Shown here: positions 37,542 to 48,968 of the stretch, piece by piece
Layout: each line of letters opens with the position of its first letter
Position numbering within the stretch: position 1 is the first letter of the stretch
Source of the DNA: Crystallibacter degradans
Lineage (GTDB): Bacteria; Actinomycetota; Actinomycetes; Actinomycetales; Micrococcaceae
Direction of reading: 5' to 3'
Length of the DNA stretch: 64,000 nt
Assembly (NCBI RefSeq): GCF_012952295.1
Contig: NZ_JABBCH010000002.1
Span: forward strand, 434,001-498,000
The notes under the pieces: model-generated
Database searches by the model: none
What the model was told of the DNA's origin: nothing
Seen by the model: only the letters and a program-made list of their open reading frames with translations
Position numbers and translations under genes: made by a program

Positions 37542-40142
<2,601 letters not shown>

Positions 40143-40158
40143 GTATCCTCCTCAGGAA

Positions 40159-40179
40159 CTTGAGTACCTTCGACTCATG
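40159..40179. promoter_or_regulatory. HAIR-type operator (HspR), proximal
   Basis: CTTGAGT-N7-ACTCATG, with spacer ACCTTCG, differs at one base from the HspR consensus CTTGAGT-N7-ACTCAAG. It lies 17 bases from the Clp start codon. HspR represses heat-shock genes such as dnaK and clpB in actinobacteria. Confidence 0.85.
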
Positions 40180-40220
40180 TTAACGCTGATGTTGGAGAAT
40201 TATTCCGCCGACCTGTAAAA

Positions 40221-40241
40221 ATTGAGTGAAGCAGACTCAGG
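40221..40241. promoter_or_regulatory. HAIR-type operator (HspR), distal
   Basis: ATTGAGT-N7-ACTCAGG, with spacer GAAGCAG, is a weaker match, 62 bases from the first (start to start). Two sites suggest cooperative HspR binding at this promoter. Confidence 0.7.
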
Positions 40242-40333
40242 TCTGTGGTTTGCCGGCGTCGTCCGTCACTGAAAGACAATCCGGGTGAAACCCGCAATTA
40301 ACGTGCCGGCGCCAGACTGGAGGCAGCACCGTT

Positions 40334-40603
40334 ATGGCTGGAGTCCCAGCACGAACCGTCGACAACGAAGATCGGTTGGTAGAGATGAACGCCCAAGAAC
40401 CAGATCCCGCAGCCCCGCAGTCTCATCACGTAGGCCAGGAACGGCCCGACTTGGCCAACCTTCATGTCCGTGAAGACTTAGCGCGGACCGGCCGCTGCGC
40501 CAACCTCCACCTGCCGACCGGCCGGACCTGCCTCTTGCCCGAACGCCACCCCGGTACCTGCGACTTCACCGAGCCGCGGGAAGCGGGAGAGGCCCTGGAG
40601 TGA
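40334..40603 (+). CDS. Small hypothetical protein with Cys/His motif
   Basis: An 89-residue protein. Its C-terminal half (GRCANLHLPTGRTCLLPERHPGTCDF) has three Cys and two His in a spacing that could bind zinc. The N-terminal half is polar and probably disordered. ATG 40334 has GGAGG upstream; ATG 40385 is possible. I know no function. Expressed away from the Clp promoter. Confidence 0.5.
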   Translation: MAGVPARTVDNEDRLVEMNAQEPDPAAPQSHHVGQERPDLANLHVREDLARTGRCANLHLPTGRTCLLPERHPGTCDFTEPREAGEALE

Positions 40604-40648
40604 ATGCCTAACTTCGTCCCGCCGTCGTACTTTTAATCCGTGGTGCGG

Positions 40649-40975
40649 TCAGGCGCCGGGAGCGCGGTAGCGGACCTGGTCGGCGTGCCGCAGCGCCTGC
40701 ATCGTATCGTCGACCGTCATCAGCACGGTTGTTTCCAGGGTGCTGAGCGCGCCGCCTCCGGTGATGGCGAGCGCCACGGCGGCCATGGAAACGTTGTCCG
40801 GGGCTTCCCAGAGCGTGTAGCCGTCATACGAACCGAAGGCGTACCAGAAGCCGTGCAGCTTGCCGCCAACCGCCTCGATGTACGCCTGGGCAGCCTGGCG
40901 CCGGTCCTCTGGTTTGCTGATCAGCCTGGCCCAGGTCTCCGGCGTGTAGCTGAACTTTGAAAGATAGAGCGGCAT
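40649..40975 (-). CDS. GYD-domain protein
   Basis: A 108-residue protein with the pattern of the GYD family (MPLYLSKFSYTPETWARL, GSYDGYTLWEAPDN and AITGGGALSTLETTVLMT), a ferredoxin-like small fold often of unknown role. Single gene on the minus strand between a small hypothetical gene and an alpha/beta hydrolase gene. Confidence 0.88.
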   Translation of the reverse strand: MPLYLSKFSYTPETWARLISKPEDRRQAAQAYIEAVGGKLHGFWYAFGSYDGYTLWEAPDNVSMAAVALAITGGGALSTLETTVLMTVDDTMQALRHADQVRYRAPGA

Positions 40976-41153
40976 GTCTAATCCTCTCGTCCACCGGACC
41001 GGCGAAGTTGCGGTTCGGCTTAAAGTCTAGATCCGGCAGCCGCGAAAAGATCGGGTATCTACGGTCTGATTGGCGGCTCTTTCTGCGGGCTGACGGCAGC
41101 AGTTTCGGTTCGGCCCGTACCAATTGCGGGTGGGCCAGCGTAGGGTACCGGGC

Positions 41154-41852
41154 ATGGATATCATCCTTGTTCCCGGATTCTGGCTGGACGCTTCATCGTG
41201 GTCGGAGGTTACGCCGCCGCTGGTCAAAGCAGGACACGGAGTGCACCCGCTCACGCTGCCAGGGTTGGAGTCTATTGACGCACCGCGCGAGGGCATTGGG
41301 CTGCGGGACCATATCGACGCCGTTATTGCGGCGGTCGACGGGATTGACGGGCCGGTAGTACTTGTCGGTCATTCCGGAGGCGGCGCCATCATCCACGGAG
41401 CGGTCGACGCGCGGCCGGAGCGTGTGGCCCGCGCCGTCTACGTGGACAGCGGTCCGCTGGCGGCGGGAGGCGTCATCAATGATGAGCTGCCGGCAGAAGG
41501 GGACGAAATCCCGCTGCCGCCGTGGGACGGCTTTGACGATGCCGACCTCGTGGATCTGGACAACGAGCTTCGGGCTGCCTTCCGTGCACGGGCCATTCCG
41601 CAGCCGCGCGGGGTGGCGTACGACAAACAGCACCTGACGGACGAGCGGCGCTTCGATGTCCCAGCCACCGTCATCGCGTGCGAGTTCCCCTCGTCGGTGC
41701 TCACCGAATGGGTCGAGTCCGGACACCCCTATGTAGCGGAGCTCGCAAGGATTCACGACGTCGAGTACGTGGACCTGCCCACGGGGCACTGGCCGCAGTT
41801 CACGAAACCTGCCGAGCTCGGCGCGGCCATTCTTGCCGCCGTCGAGCGCTGA
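41154..41852 (+). CDS. Alpha/beta hydrolase
   Basis: 232 residues. The fold begins DIILVPGFWLDASSWSEV, the nucleophile elbow is GHSGGG, and the catalytic His is probably the one in TGHWPQFTKP. The acid is likely in the DLPTGHW neighbourhood or earlier. ATG 41154 was preferred over an earlier in-frame start since the family begins right there. Esterase or amidase activity on an unknown small substrate is expected. Confidence 0.85.
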   Translation: MDIILVPGFWLDASSWSEVTPPLVKAGHGVHPLTLPGLESIDAPREGIGLRDHIDAVIAAVDGIDGPVVLVGHSGGGAIIHGAVDARPERVARAVYVDSGPLAAGGVINDELPAEGDEIPLPPWDGFDDADLVDLDNELRAAFRARAIPQPRGVAYDKQHLTDERRFDVPATVIACEFPSSVLTEWVESGHPYVAELARIHDVEYVDLPTGHWPQFTKPAELGAAILAAVER

Positions 41853-41890
41853 TTTCAGCACACCAAAGGAACAGACGTCCGGATTAGCTC

Positions 41891-42406
41891 CTACTTGCCC
41901 GCTCCGAGCACCAGGCCCTGGAGGGAGGAAAGCGGCAGCGTACCGAAGTCGCGGGAATCGATGGAGCGCTCGCGGTTGTCTCCCATGACAAATACCTCGC
42001 CAGGTGGCACATGCCGCAAGGAGAAGTGGGTGCCGTCAATGGTCTCGTGGTCCACAAACGGCTCATCCGGAGCGATGCCGTCGACGTACAGTACGGCGTC
42101 CCGAACTTCCACGGTCTGGTCTCCCACTGCCACCACCCGCTTGATCATCGTTGAGTTGTCCTCGGGTGACTGGAAAACCACCACGTCTCCGGGATGGATC
42201 CCGGATAGCTGGGGTGCCGCTTTGAAGACAAACACCAGGCTGCCCGGGTGAAGCGTGGGCTCCATGCTGTCCGAATCGACGACGGCGGGTTCCATCACCC
42301 AGATGCGGACGGCCAGAAGGCTGGCCAAGCCCAGCAGGATCAGTCCTCGGCCCCTCCGTTTCCGGGGACTGGAAACGGAGGGACGTTGTGTCGCGCCGGC
42401 AGACAT
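41891..42406 (-). CDS. lepB: Type I signal peptidase
   Basis: 171 residues with one N-terminal membrane helix (RGLILLGLASLLAVRIWVMEP). The catalytic Ser is in DSDSMEPTL, the Lys in STMIKRVVAV, and the later box is VMGDNRERSIDSRDFG. It cleaves secretory signal peptides at the outer face of the membrane. It begins six bases after the multicopper oxidase gene stop and is the last gene of that operon, an unusual place for a general-purpose enzyme; it may serve the oxidase or its partner. Confidence 0.92.
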   Translation of the reverse strand: MSAGATQRPSVSSPRKRRGRGLILLGLASLLAVRIWVMEPAVVDSDSMEPTLHPGSLVFVFKAAPQLSGIHPGDVVVFQSPEDNSTMIKRVVAVGDQTVEVRDAVLYVDGIAPDEPFVDHETIDGTHFSLRHVPPGEVFVMGDNRERSIDSRDFGTLPLSSLQGLVLGAGK

Positions 42407-42412
42407 AACTGC

Positions 42413-44026
42413 CTAGTCCGGGTCAGTGTCGAGTTCCGCCATGGCCGCCGTCATCGGATCACAGGGGTCCGGATCGTCCTCGCCCAGGCCAACCCGGAAC
42501 TGGAACATCATGGAATGGTCCTCGTGCGGCAAATTGTGGCAGTGGACCATGTAGCGGCCCTCATGCGGGCCGAACCTCATGACCAGGTCCACCTTTTCGT
42601 TCTCGCCGACGTAGACCACATCCTTGGGCCCGCGCTCCCAGGCGAACGGCGCCTTGCCGTTGCGGCTGAGGACCCGGAAGTCGACCAAGTGGATGTGCAC
42701 CGGGTGGAACCACCCGCCGGACTTGTTCTCGATCTCCCACACTTCTACCGAGTTGAGGGCCGGATCTGCGCTCGCCAGTTTGAAGTTGCTGGCGATCACG
42801 TCTTCCCAGGTGACGCCGTTGAAGGTCCACGGTTCAACCACTCCGTCCTTCTCCAACCGGAAGCGGCGCTTTTCTTCGGCGTCGTCGTCGGTCAGGGACA
42901 TGACTTCGCTGTCCACCAACTTGGTGGGAATGTGGTTCCACTTTGGGTCCGATTTCATGTCGGGGGCGGCAGCAACGACGTCGAACCTCATCACTTTGTT
43001 GGTGTGGTCGTAATCGCGGTTGTTGTCGTTCGAGAGGTTCTTCAGCTCCACCCGCGTTCCGGGCGTGTATTTGCTGAAGTCAATCAGGACCTCGTACCGC
43101 TCGGCCATGCCATGGCGGAAGTTCTTGACCGACTGCGTTGCCGGCATCAGGCCGCCATCCGTGCCGACCAGGTGGAAGGGCTGGCCGCTGCTGAGGGCGA
43201 ACCGGTAGGACCGCGAGATGGAGGCATTCAGGATCCGGAACCGGTAGACGCGCGGCTGGACCTGCATCACCGGCCACGGCCGCCCGTTGACCAGGATGAC
43301 GTCGCCCCACAGGCCGGAACGCTCGCGGTCGTCATAGGCTAAGGAGCCGTTCGCCGCGAACATCGCGTCGCTGACCACCAGCGGTACGTCGAAGTCGCCC
43401 TGCGGCAGCAGGTCCCGTTCCACCGGATCATGCATCAGATACACACCGGCCAGCCCGGAATAGACGTTCTGCGCGGTGTAGTGCACGCCGTGGTCGTGGT
43501 ACCAAAGAGTCCGCGCGGGCTGGAAATTCGGGTACCGGTAGTCCTTGCAGAAGCCCGGCTGGATGACATCGCTGGCGTAGCCGTCGTAGTGCGGCAGCGA
43601 CGCCGAACCATGCAGGTGCGTCGATGCCGCCAGCAGGTGGTGGTTCCACTGCGGATGGTTCTTCGGCATTCTATTGCGCATGTGCACCACGGCCTTGGTG
43701 CCCTGGTCCAGCTCGATTGTCGGGCCGGGAAAGATCCCGTTGTAGCCCAGAATGCCCGTCTTTTTCGTCGGCAGGATCTGGGCCTGCGCTTGTCGCATCG
43801 CGATGGTGTAGTGGTTGACCGGGGTACCGTCGGACTCATACGAGACTGAATCCGGCTTGAGCTTTGGCGGTCTAGTAAACGTGGCCTTATACGGCCTGGG
43901 CATGTCCCGCGAACTGAGTTGGCTCGCCGACTTGGCGGACACGGTGGAAATGGGGACGGTAACTAATCCGGCCCCGACAACTCCTAGACCTCCCCAGGTG
44001 AGGAGTTGTCGTCTTGTTACTGACAT
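42413..44026 (-). CDS. Tat-exported multicopper oxidase
   Basis: 537 residues. The N-terminus (SVTRRQLLTWGGLGVVGAG) has the twin-arginine motif. Copper ligands appear as NHHLLAASTHLHG, LWYHDHGVHYT, WFHPVHIHLVDF and VHCHNLPHEDHSMM; the final HCHNLPHEDHSMM contains the Cys-independent type-1 and type-3 His pairs and a Met ligand. The plan resembles CotA/bilirubin-oxidase-like enzymes. It likely oxidises phenols, bilirubin-like pigments or Cu/Mn/Fe ions outside the cell. ATG 44026 begins the Tat signal. The upstream gene encodes a membrane-anchored protein, with a 46-base gap. Confidence 0.9.
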   Translation of the reverse strand: MSVTRRQLLTWGGLGVVGAGLVTVPISTVSAKSASQLSSRDMPRPYKATFTRPPKLKPDSVSYESDGTPVNHYTIAMRQAQAQILPTKKTGILGYNGIFPGPTIELDQGTKAVVHMRNRMPKNHPQWNHHLLAASTHLHGSASLPHYDGYASDVIQPGFCKDYRYPNFQPARTLWYHDHGVHYTAQNVYSGLAGVYLMHDPVERDLLPQGDFDVPLVVSDAMFAANGSLAYDDRERSGLWGDVILVNGRPWPVMQVQPRVYRFRILNASISRSYRFALSSGQPFHLVGTDGGLMPATQSVKNFRHGMAERYEVLIDFSKYTPGTRVELKNLSNDNNRDYDHTNKVMRFDVVAAAPDMKSDPKWNHIPTKLVDSEVMSLTDDDAEEKRRFRLEKDGVVEPWTFNGVTWEDVIASNFKLASADPALNSVEVWEIENKSGGWFHPVHIHLVDFRVLSRNGKAPFAWERGPKDVVYVGENEKVDLVMRFGPHEGRYMVHCHNLPHEDHSMMFQFRVGLGEDDPDPCDPMTAAMAELDTDPD

Positions 44027-44072
44027 ATCGAGTCACTTCCCAATGATGACTTTCTGGATCTGGCTGGGCTGC

Positions 44073-44606
44073 TTAGCCAGCCGTATGATGTTCGACGCCG
44101 AGGGAGAGCCGGCTGCCTGCAGCATCTTCGAGGACCAAGGCGATGGCCTTGTCCGGAAGTTCGAACACCATGGTGGTATTGACGGATTCGCCCTGCGCCA
44201 ACATCGTGGAATACGACGAGGTCCACAGCGGGCCGGGCTTTCCCGAGCCCAGTCCGTCAACGAAAAATCCTTCCGGAACGAGCGGCAAGCCGGCCTTGTC
44301 CAAGGCAGTGAATTGCACCTGGATGCGGACGCGGTGTGCACCTTCCTGCGGATCTTTCTGGAGGGCGGCCACAGGAGAAGGCGGCTGCCATCCATCGCTT
44401 TCGAGCGGAATGACCCCGGTAATACTGGCCACTCCACCCTCAACTTCAGCAGATGCACCCAGCGGAGTGCTGGTTTTGACCTCTGCTGTGAGAAACAAGT
44501 ACCCGAACACAAGTCCGAGCACAGCCACGAGCGCCAAGGGAATGACGATCATGCGGCGGCGGTCGGTTTTTGCCCGGCCGTCAGTGCTGACATTTATTGC
44601 TGACAT
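44073..44606 (-). CDS. Membrane-anchored extracytoplasmic protein of the oxidase operon
   Basis: 177 residues: a short basic head, one hydrophobic helix (MIVIPLALVAVLGLVFGYLFL) and about 130 residues outside the membrane. Segments such as VRIQVQFTALDKAGLPLVPEGFFVDG and SYSTMLAQGESVNTTMVFELPD suggest a beta sandwich of the DUF4352 kind. It is first in the oxidase operon. It could be a copper or substrate delivery partner; I do not know its function. ATG 44606. Confidence 0.6.
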   Translation of the reverse strand: MSAINVSTDGRAKTDRRRMIVIPLALVAVLGLVFGYLFLTAEVKTSTPLGASAEVEGGVASITGVIPLESDGWQPPSPVAALQKDPQEGAHRVRIQVQFTALDKAGLPLVPEGFFVDGLGSGKPGPLWTSSYSTMLAQGESVNTTMVFELPDKAIALVLEDAAGSRLSLGVEHHTAG

Positions 44607-44735
44607 GTCGCCATGATTCGCCGAAAACTTGCAAAAAACTTTGGCCGCGCCGCGTTGAGCCCGCGGCTTTCCAAGCGGTGTATTTCTTCCTTCAGCACTA
44701 GGGTCTGAGGTCCCGGGTCCTTCCCCCCGAATTTG

Positions 44736-44752
44736 AGGGTGTACCTCACCCT
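44736..44752. promoter_or_regulatory. Overlapping inverted repeats, oxidase/BTAD-regulator gap
   Basis: AGGGTG-TACCT-CACCCT has perfect 6-base arms, and TGAGG-GTGTA-CCTCA (44734-44748) overlaps it. The site lies in the 236-base gap between the divergent oxidase operon and the BTAD-type regulator, and is a candidate operator for either. Confidence 0.45.
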
Positions 44753-44842
44753 TAACCGTGGGCTGGTGAACGGGCGGCAGTGCGCCGACTATTAGGTCAG
44801 ATGCCTGCTAGGGCATTGGTTTATCGGGGGTTGGGGCACATC

Positions 44843-45793
44843 ATGAACAGATCTATTGGTCCATCCGTGGGTATTTCCATCAAACTCATCGGTCCTTTGC
44901 GCGTGGAGCGTCAGGGGCAGGTATTGACGGCCGCCAAGCTTGGCAGTCCGAAGGCCCGCCAGATTCTGGAAATCTTGGCCCTTCAGCTGGGTCGGCCGGT
45001 CCCGCGGGAACAAATCATCAACATTCTCTGGCACGGCAATCCGCCGTCGGCGGCCAGCGCCACGGTGGAGAGCTATGTCAGTGTCATCCGTAGGAACATC
45101 CAGCCAGGGCAGGCGAAAAACGGCCCGCTGCGCACGGATAAGGGAAGTTACATTCTGGACCCGAAGCTGGTTCAGGTTGATCTTGACTTGTTTGAACGGA
45201 CCATCGGCGCGGCAGACGGCACCAAACCGGCGGAGGCTTATCCCAAGCTCGTCAGCGCGCTCGACCTGGCGTCAGCGCCCTTGCTGAGCGATGAGTTGAC
45301 CTTCGAATGGGCGGAATCAGCCCGCGCCAGGCACGCGGCGCAAGTCGCCGACTGCAGTGCGAGGGCGGCTGAGATGGCAGTGAAGCTGGGAAAAACGGAC
45401 GAAGCCGTCCACTGGGCGCGGCAGGCCGTTGCCGCGGAGCCGCTGAACGAACGCGGCTGGACCGCTTTGGTGGATGGGCTGGAACAAGGCACGCGCTACA
45501 TCGAAGCGCTGCAGGCCTACGACAATTGCCGGCTGCTGTTCCGACGGGAGCTGCACTGCAACCCGGGACCACTGCTGCAGGCCGCACATGCCCGATTGCT
45601 TCGCTGCACCTCTGACGAGGATGCGGAGCTGGAGGAGGTGTTGTCCGCGCTGCTCTGCTTGAACGACCGGGTCAAGAGCAGGACAGGCAAAGCCTGCACG
45701 TTGAAACAAGCCAGCGGCCATGACACCACTGTCTACGTGACGGCCGGCAGCGTGATCGACTCGTTCCTGCGCAGGGCTCTCGCCTCTGCCTGA
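44843..45793 (+). CDS. SARP/BTAD-type transcriptional regulator
   Basis: About 316 residues. An OmpR-type winged helix spans residues about 10-95 (SIKLIGPLRVERQGQVLTAAKLG, then KARQILEILALQLGRPVPREQIINILW). A helical BTAD repeat region follows (YPKLVSALDLASAPLLSDE and ARQAVAAEPLNERGWTALVDGLEQ). SARP proteins activate secondary metabolism and other clusters. The remaining 60 residues are not recognised. ATG 44843 was selected by the domain start. Adjacent to the oxidase operon, so it may regulate it. Confidence 0.82.
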   Translation: MNRSIGPSVGISIKLIGPLRVERQGQVLTAAKLGSPKARQILEILALQLGRPVPREQIINILWHGNPPSAASATVESYVSVIRRNIQPGQAKNGPLRTDKGSYILDPKLVQVDLDLFERTIGAADGTKPAEAYPKLVSALDLASAPLLSDELTFEWAESARARHAAQVADCSARAAEMAVKLGKTDEAVHWARQAVAAEPLNERGWTALVDGLEQGTRYIEALQAYDNCRLLFRRELHCNPGPLLQAAHARLLRCTSDEDAELEEVLSALLCLNDRVKSRTGKACTLKQASGHDTTVYVTAGSVIDSFLRRALASA

Positions 45794-45912
45794 GGTATTT
45801 CCATCGTCCATGGTCATAAAGGGCAACAAGGCATTGTGAACGTGATGAGCTCATGCCTAGTCTTGAAGCGGTGAAGCAGGCGCCGCAATTCCCATTCCTT
45901 TGAGAAGGACTA

Positions 45913-46188
45913 ATGGAACATCGTTTGAATGTCTGCGTGTGCCTCGATACCGATATGTCTTCGGTCCGCATTGAAGTGCGCGGCTGTGTATCCATGCGGA
46001 ACTATAAAGCGCTCCTGCGTCTGCTGGCCCGTACCAAAGGCCTGGCCGCTGATGCGCAGATCAGTCTTGACCTGCGGGAGGCCGATCATCTGGACTCGGA
46101 TGTCCAGAACGCCCTCGGCTACACGGAGTTGGGCGAACTGGCGGACAGCAGCCAGCCGATCAGGCCGGCACAGCCGGCAGCAGCGTAG
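45913..46188 (+). CDS. Small hypothetical protein, possibly STAS-like
   Basis: 91 residues. VRIEVRGCVSMRNYKALLRLLARTKGLAADAQISLDLREADHLDSDVQNAL alternates beta and helix as in STAS domains, but with no phosphorylatable Ser motif. ATG 45913 follows GAAGGA. The gene is close to another small gene, so they may be one transcript. Function unknown. Confidence 0.5.
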   Translation: MEHRLNVCVCLDTDMSSVRIEVRGCVSMRNYKALLRLLARTKGLAADAQISLDLREADHLDSDVQNALGYTELGELADSSQPIRPAQPAAA

Positions 46189-46196
46189 GTGTTTCG

Positions 46197-46445
46197 ATGA
46201 CTGCCAGCAGTCTGCCGCCGGATGCGACCTTCCCTGCGGACCTGACCACGCTTTCAGACACGCGGCTCCATGTGCTCAACAGCCTGTTGCACAGGCAGTT
46301 GGATCTGGAATATCAGCGTGCAGGTTTTCCCGACCGTGAGACCGAATTCCGCGTCGACGAGATCCGGCAGGAACTCGACCGCAGGGACGCGAATGACCTC
46401 CTGCGCAGGGCCACAAACGGACGTCCGGCTGGGGCTCCGGTGTAG
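46197..46445 (+). CDS. Small helical hypothetical protein
   Basis: 82 residues, mostly charged helix (LSDTRLHVLNSLLHRQLDLEYQ, then DEIRQELDRRDANDLLRRA), possibly a coiled coil. Starts eight bases after the previous stop; no obvious ribosome site. I do not recognise it. Located just before the DNA ligase pseudogene. Confidence 0.5.
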   Translation: MTASSLPPDATFPADLTTLSDTRLHVLNSLLHRQLDLEYQRAGFPDRETEFRVDEIRQELDRRDANDLLRRATNGRPAGAPV

Positions 46446-46467
46446 GCATGGCGTTCCGGTTCGCTTA

Positions 46468-47343
46468 GTGTCCGACCGCCTGCCGCCGGAGCTGCGGCCA
46501 CCGCTGGACGTCGCATTGGCCCGTAGCGTCCCGACGACCCCCAAACCGGGCGCCCTGCCCGGCGGGTGCCTTTTTGAACCCAAATGGGACGGCTACCGGC
46601 TCCTCGTCTGCAGGGACGGCGATGCCACGGCCCTGCAGTCCCGTCAGGGGAAAGACCTCAACCGCTACTTCCCGGACCTCTTAGCGGCAGCCGCCGTGCA
46701 GCTGCCACCTGGATGCCTCGTGGATGGGGAGGCGGTGATCTGGTCGAGGACCGGCTGGACTTCTCGCTGTTGCAGCAGCGCTTGAGTGTCTCCGCCCGTT
46801 CCTTGCCGCGTCAGGTGCAGGACAAGCCCGCGCACTTCGTCGCCTTCGATCTTCTCGCGGTGGCTGGCCATGATATTCGGCAGGAGCCGCTGCGCGACCG
46901 CCGCGCGACCGCCGCGCCCTGCTTGAGGAGCTGGCCAAGGAATGGTCCGGCCCGTTGGAGCTATCCCCGGTAACTGCCGATCCGGAAAAAGCGGCCGTGT
47001 GGTTCCGGGATTTGCCGGCAACCGGCGTAGAAGGTCTGGTCATTAAAGGCGCCGGCCAAAGTTACGACGGCGGCCAGCGCCGGTGGCTCAAGGTCAAGCA
47101 CAGGGAAACGCTTGACGTCATCTGCGCAGCCGTCATCGGTCCGTTGGCCAAGCCGCAAGCAGTCGTCGCCGGCCTGCCCATCGATGGCGAGCTACGGATG
47201 GTGGGACGGTCCGTTCCGCTCAAGCGGGCAGCGGCAAAGCTTCTGGGGGCGCGGCTGCAGCCTTCCGGCACCCCCTGCGCTACTTGCGTGCCCGTCCCGA
47301 ACTGGACCCGGCTGACGTCTCGGCGCACCCCGGTAACCCCTGA
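46468..47343 (+). pseudogene. Decayed ATP-dependent DNA ligase
   Basis: All ligase adenylation motifs are there but in different frames. EPKWDGYR (nucleophile Lys, motif I) and DGEAVIW lie in the first frame. One G appears lost near 46743, after which EDRLDFSLLQQRL and FVAFDLLA continue. An 11-base unit (GCGCGACCGCC) is duplicated at 46892-46913, shifting the frame again to EGLVIKG and WLKVKHR. Near 47240 a deletion removes part of the OB domain, after which AFRHPLRYLRARPELDP completes the C-terminus in a further frame. Homology to actinobacterial stand-alone ligases suggests it was once functional. Confidence 0.85.
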
Positions 47344-47400
47344 ACTCGGTTCCCTGCTCGGTATCTTTGACGTTCGCCGGCGGTTTGCCTAAGTGCGGGA

Positions 47401-47444
47401 TCCGGAGTCCGGCGGGCTGGGGCGAGCTTTCGCCGGACTCCGGA
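47401..47444 (+). terminator. Terminator-like hairpin after the ligase remnant
   Basis: TCCGGAGTCCGGCG pairs perfectly with CGCCGGACTCCGGA, a 14-base stem with a 16-base loop, about 58 bases after the ligase remnant's last stop. No T-run follows. Confidence 0.65.
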
Positions 47445-47543
47445 GTCTTGATCGCTTCGGGACCAGTGTCAGCGGTTTCTGGGGATCAAGACTGGACCCA
47501 GCATGCCTTGCCATTCTTTGAAAAATCTCAGTCCCAAAAATCA

Positions 47544-47572
47544 ATCCCCAAAGGTCCCCCTGTTTTGGGGAT
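47544..47572 (-). terminator. Rho-independent terminator of the esterase gene
   Basis: On the minus strand ATCCCCAAA pairs with TTTGGGGAT (9-base stem, 11-base loop), and TGATTTTT follows. It lies just after the stop of the carboxylesterase gene. Confidence 0.75.
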
Positions 47573-47580
47573 GGTCTCGA

Positions 47581-48918
47581 CTACATTCCGGAAGCTGACC
47601 TATAACTCAGCACGTGGGGGATTTGTCCAGCAACGTCGATTGGGGCGCCGCGGGCGAAATCGGCCCACAACTTTCGAATCTTCTTGCCGTAGCCGTCGAT
47701 AGCAGCCCATGTCGCACCAGCTAGCAGCTGCGATCCAGCCCAGGCTTGCTCGTTGCCGAACAGCAGTGGCAGGTCGATAGTGTGGGCGGCGCCGTATGGG
47801 TTGCCAGGGGCTGCCCAAGAGATCACGTACGTGTGGGCTATACCGCCGGCGCGGGCATGGCGCCTAGCGAACCGGCGGATTGCGCGCGAGTAGACTGCCG
47901 CCGTTACGACCTTTACTGCAGCGCGGCGGATCAATGGCCCGATCAGTGGGACACCGACGACCCGTATCAGGGCAGGCACCGTGGGGAGATAGAGCCGCGC
48001 CTCCTCGGCAGTGTGACCGATGAGGATGTCGATGTGCGGAGCTGCTCGATCCCAGACGGTCTCGATCTCATTCTCGGCGGGCAGGGGGTGATGCCCGTAC
48101 TGGGTGCCGAATGCCATCTGCCCCATGAGACCGTATGAAGAAGCGCGCTTCTGGACTTCGGCCTGCAGCGCCACGACCTCGTCTGCTGACATGTCTGTAG
48201 TGACGACCTCGGCGGCCTGTGCCATGGCCGCGTTCATCTTGTGGCGGCCGCGGGAGATGCCCAACGGAGGACTTTGGAGAATAGCGCGCCGGAACAGAGA
48301 AATGGACTCGGGGACGGCCATTAGGTGTGCGACGGCGTCACCGCCGGAGGACTGACCAAACAGCGTAACCTGATCCGGGTCGCCGCCGAAGGCGGAGATA
48401 TTGCGCTGCACCCAGCGCAATGCCTCGAGTTGGTCGAGCAGTCCAAGGTTGGCTGGAAGGGCGTCGTCTGAACCCAGATAACCGAACAAGCCCAGCCGGT
48501 AAGTTACGGCCACGACCACTACTCGTTGTTCTGCCACCAGCCGGGCCGGGTCCATGATGTCCGCATCGCCGGCCCCGGTGGTGTACGAGCCACCATGGAT
48601 CCAAACCATCACCGGCAGCCTTTCATCCACGTGCAGATCGTGGGGCAGTGTCACCGAAAGCCTCTGGCACTGTTCGTCCCGCGGTAAACCGGCCAGCGGG
48701 TCTCCGAGTACCTCGCTGAGGAATCGTGAACGGACTTGTGGGCAGGCCGGCGAAAGCTGCGTGGCCTCAAAAGGTTCCGTCCAGTCCCTCGACGGAACTG
48801 GCGCGGCGAATCGGTCGGCATTTGCATAGGGAATACCAGTCGCCCGAATGACGGCGCCGTCCTCCCAGCCGCATACGGGACCGCAGGGTGGCGTGAACGC
48901 GCGCGTTGTCGTGGGCAT
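47581..48918 (-). CDS. Type B carboxylesterase
   Basis: 445 residues. The active Ser is in FGQSSGGDAVAHLM, the oxyanion hole in WIHGGSY, the acid in the GHTAEEARLYL region and the His in AAHTIDLPLLF. Family members hydrolyse esters such as p-nitrobenzyl or cocaine-like compounds. ATG 48918 was chosen for the family-typical start; the frame is open further upstream. A response regulator gene lies 50 bases upstream on the same strand. Confidence 0.88.
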   Translation of the reverse strand: MPTTTRAFTPPCGPVCGWEDGAVIRATGIPYANADRFAAPVPSRDWTEPFEATQLSPACPQVRSRFLSEVLGDPLAGLPRDEQCQRLSVTLPHDLHVDERLPVMVWIHGGSYTTGAGDADIMDPARLVAEQRVVVVAVTYRLGLFGYLGSDDALPANLGLLDQLEALRWVQRNISAFGGDPDQVTLFGQSSGGDAVAHLMAVPESISLFRRAILQSPPLGISRGRHKMNAAMAQAAEVVTTDMSADEVVALQAEVQKRASSYGLMGQMAFGTQYGHHPLPAENEIETVWDRAAPHIDILIGHTAEEARLYLPTVPALIRVVGVPLIGPLIRRAAVKVVTAAVYSRAIRRFARRHARAGGIAHTYVISWAAPGNPYGAAHTIDLPLLFGNEQAWAGSQLLAGATWAAIDGYGKKIRKLWADFARGAPIDVAGQIPHVLSYRSASGM

Positions 48919-48968
48919 GCTTCCAATTTCTACCACTGAACGTCGTCGCGGTCCTTCCGAGCAGGCCG

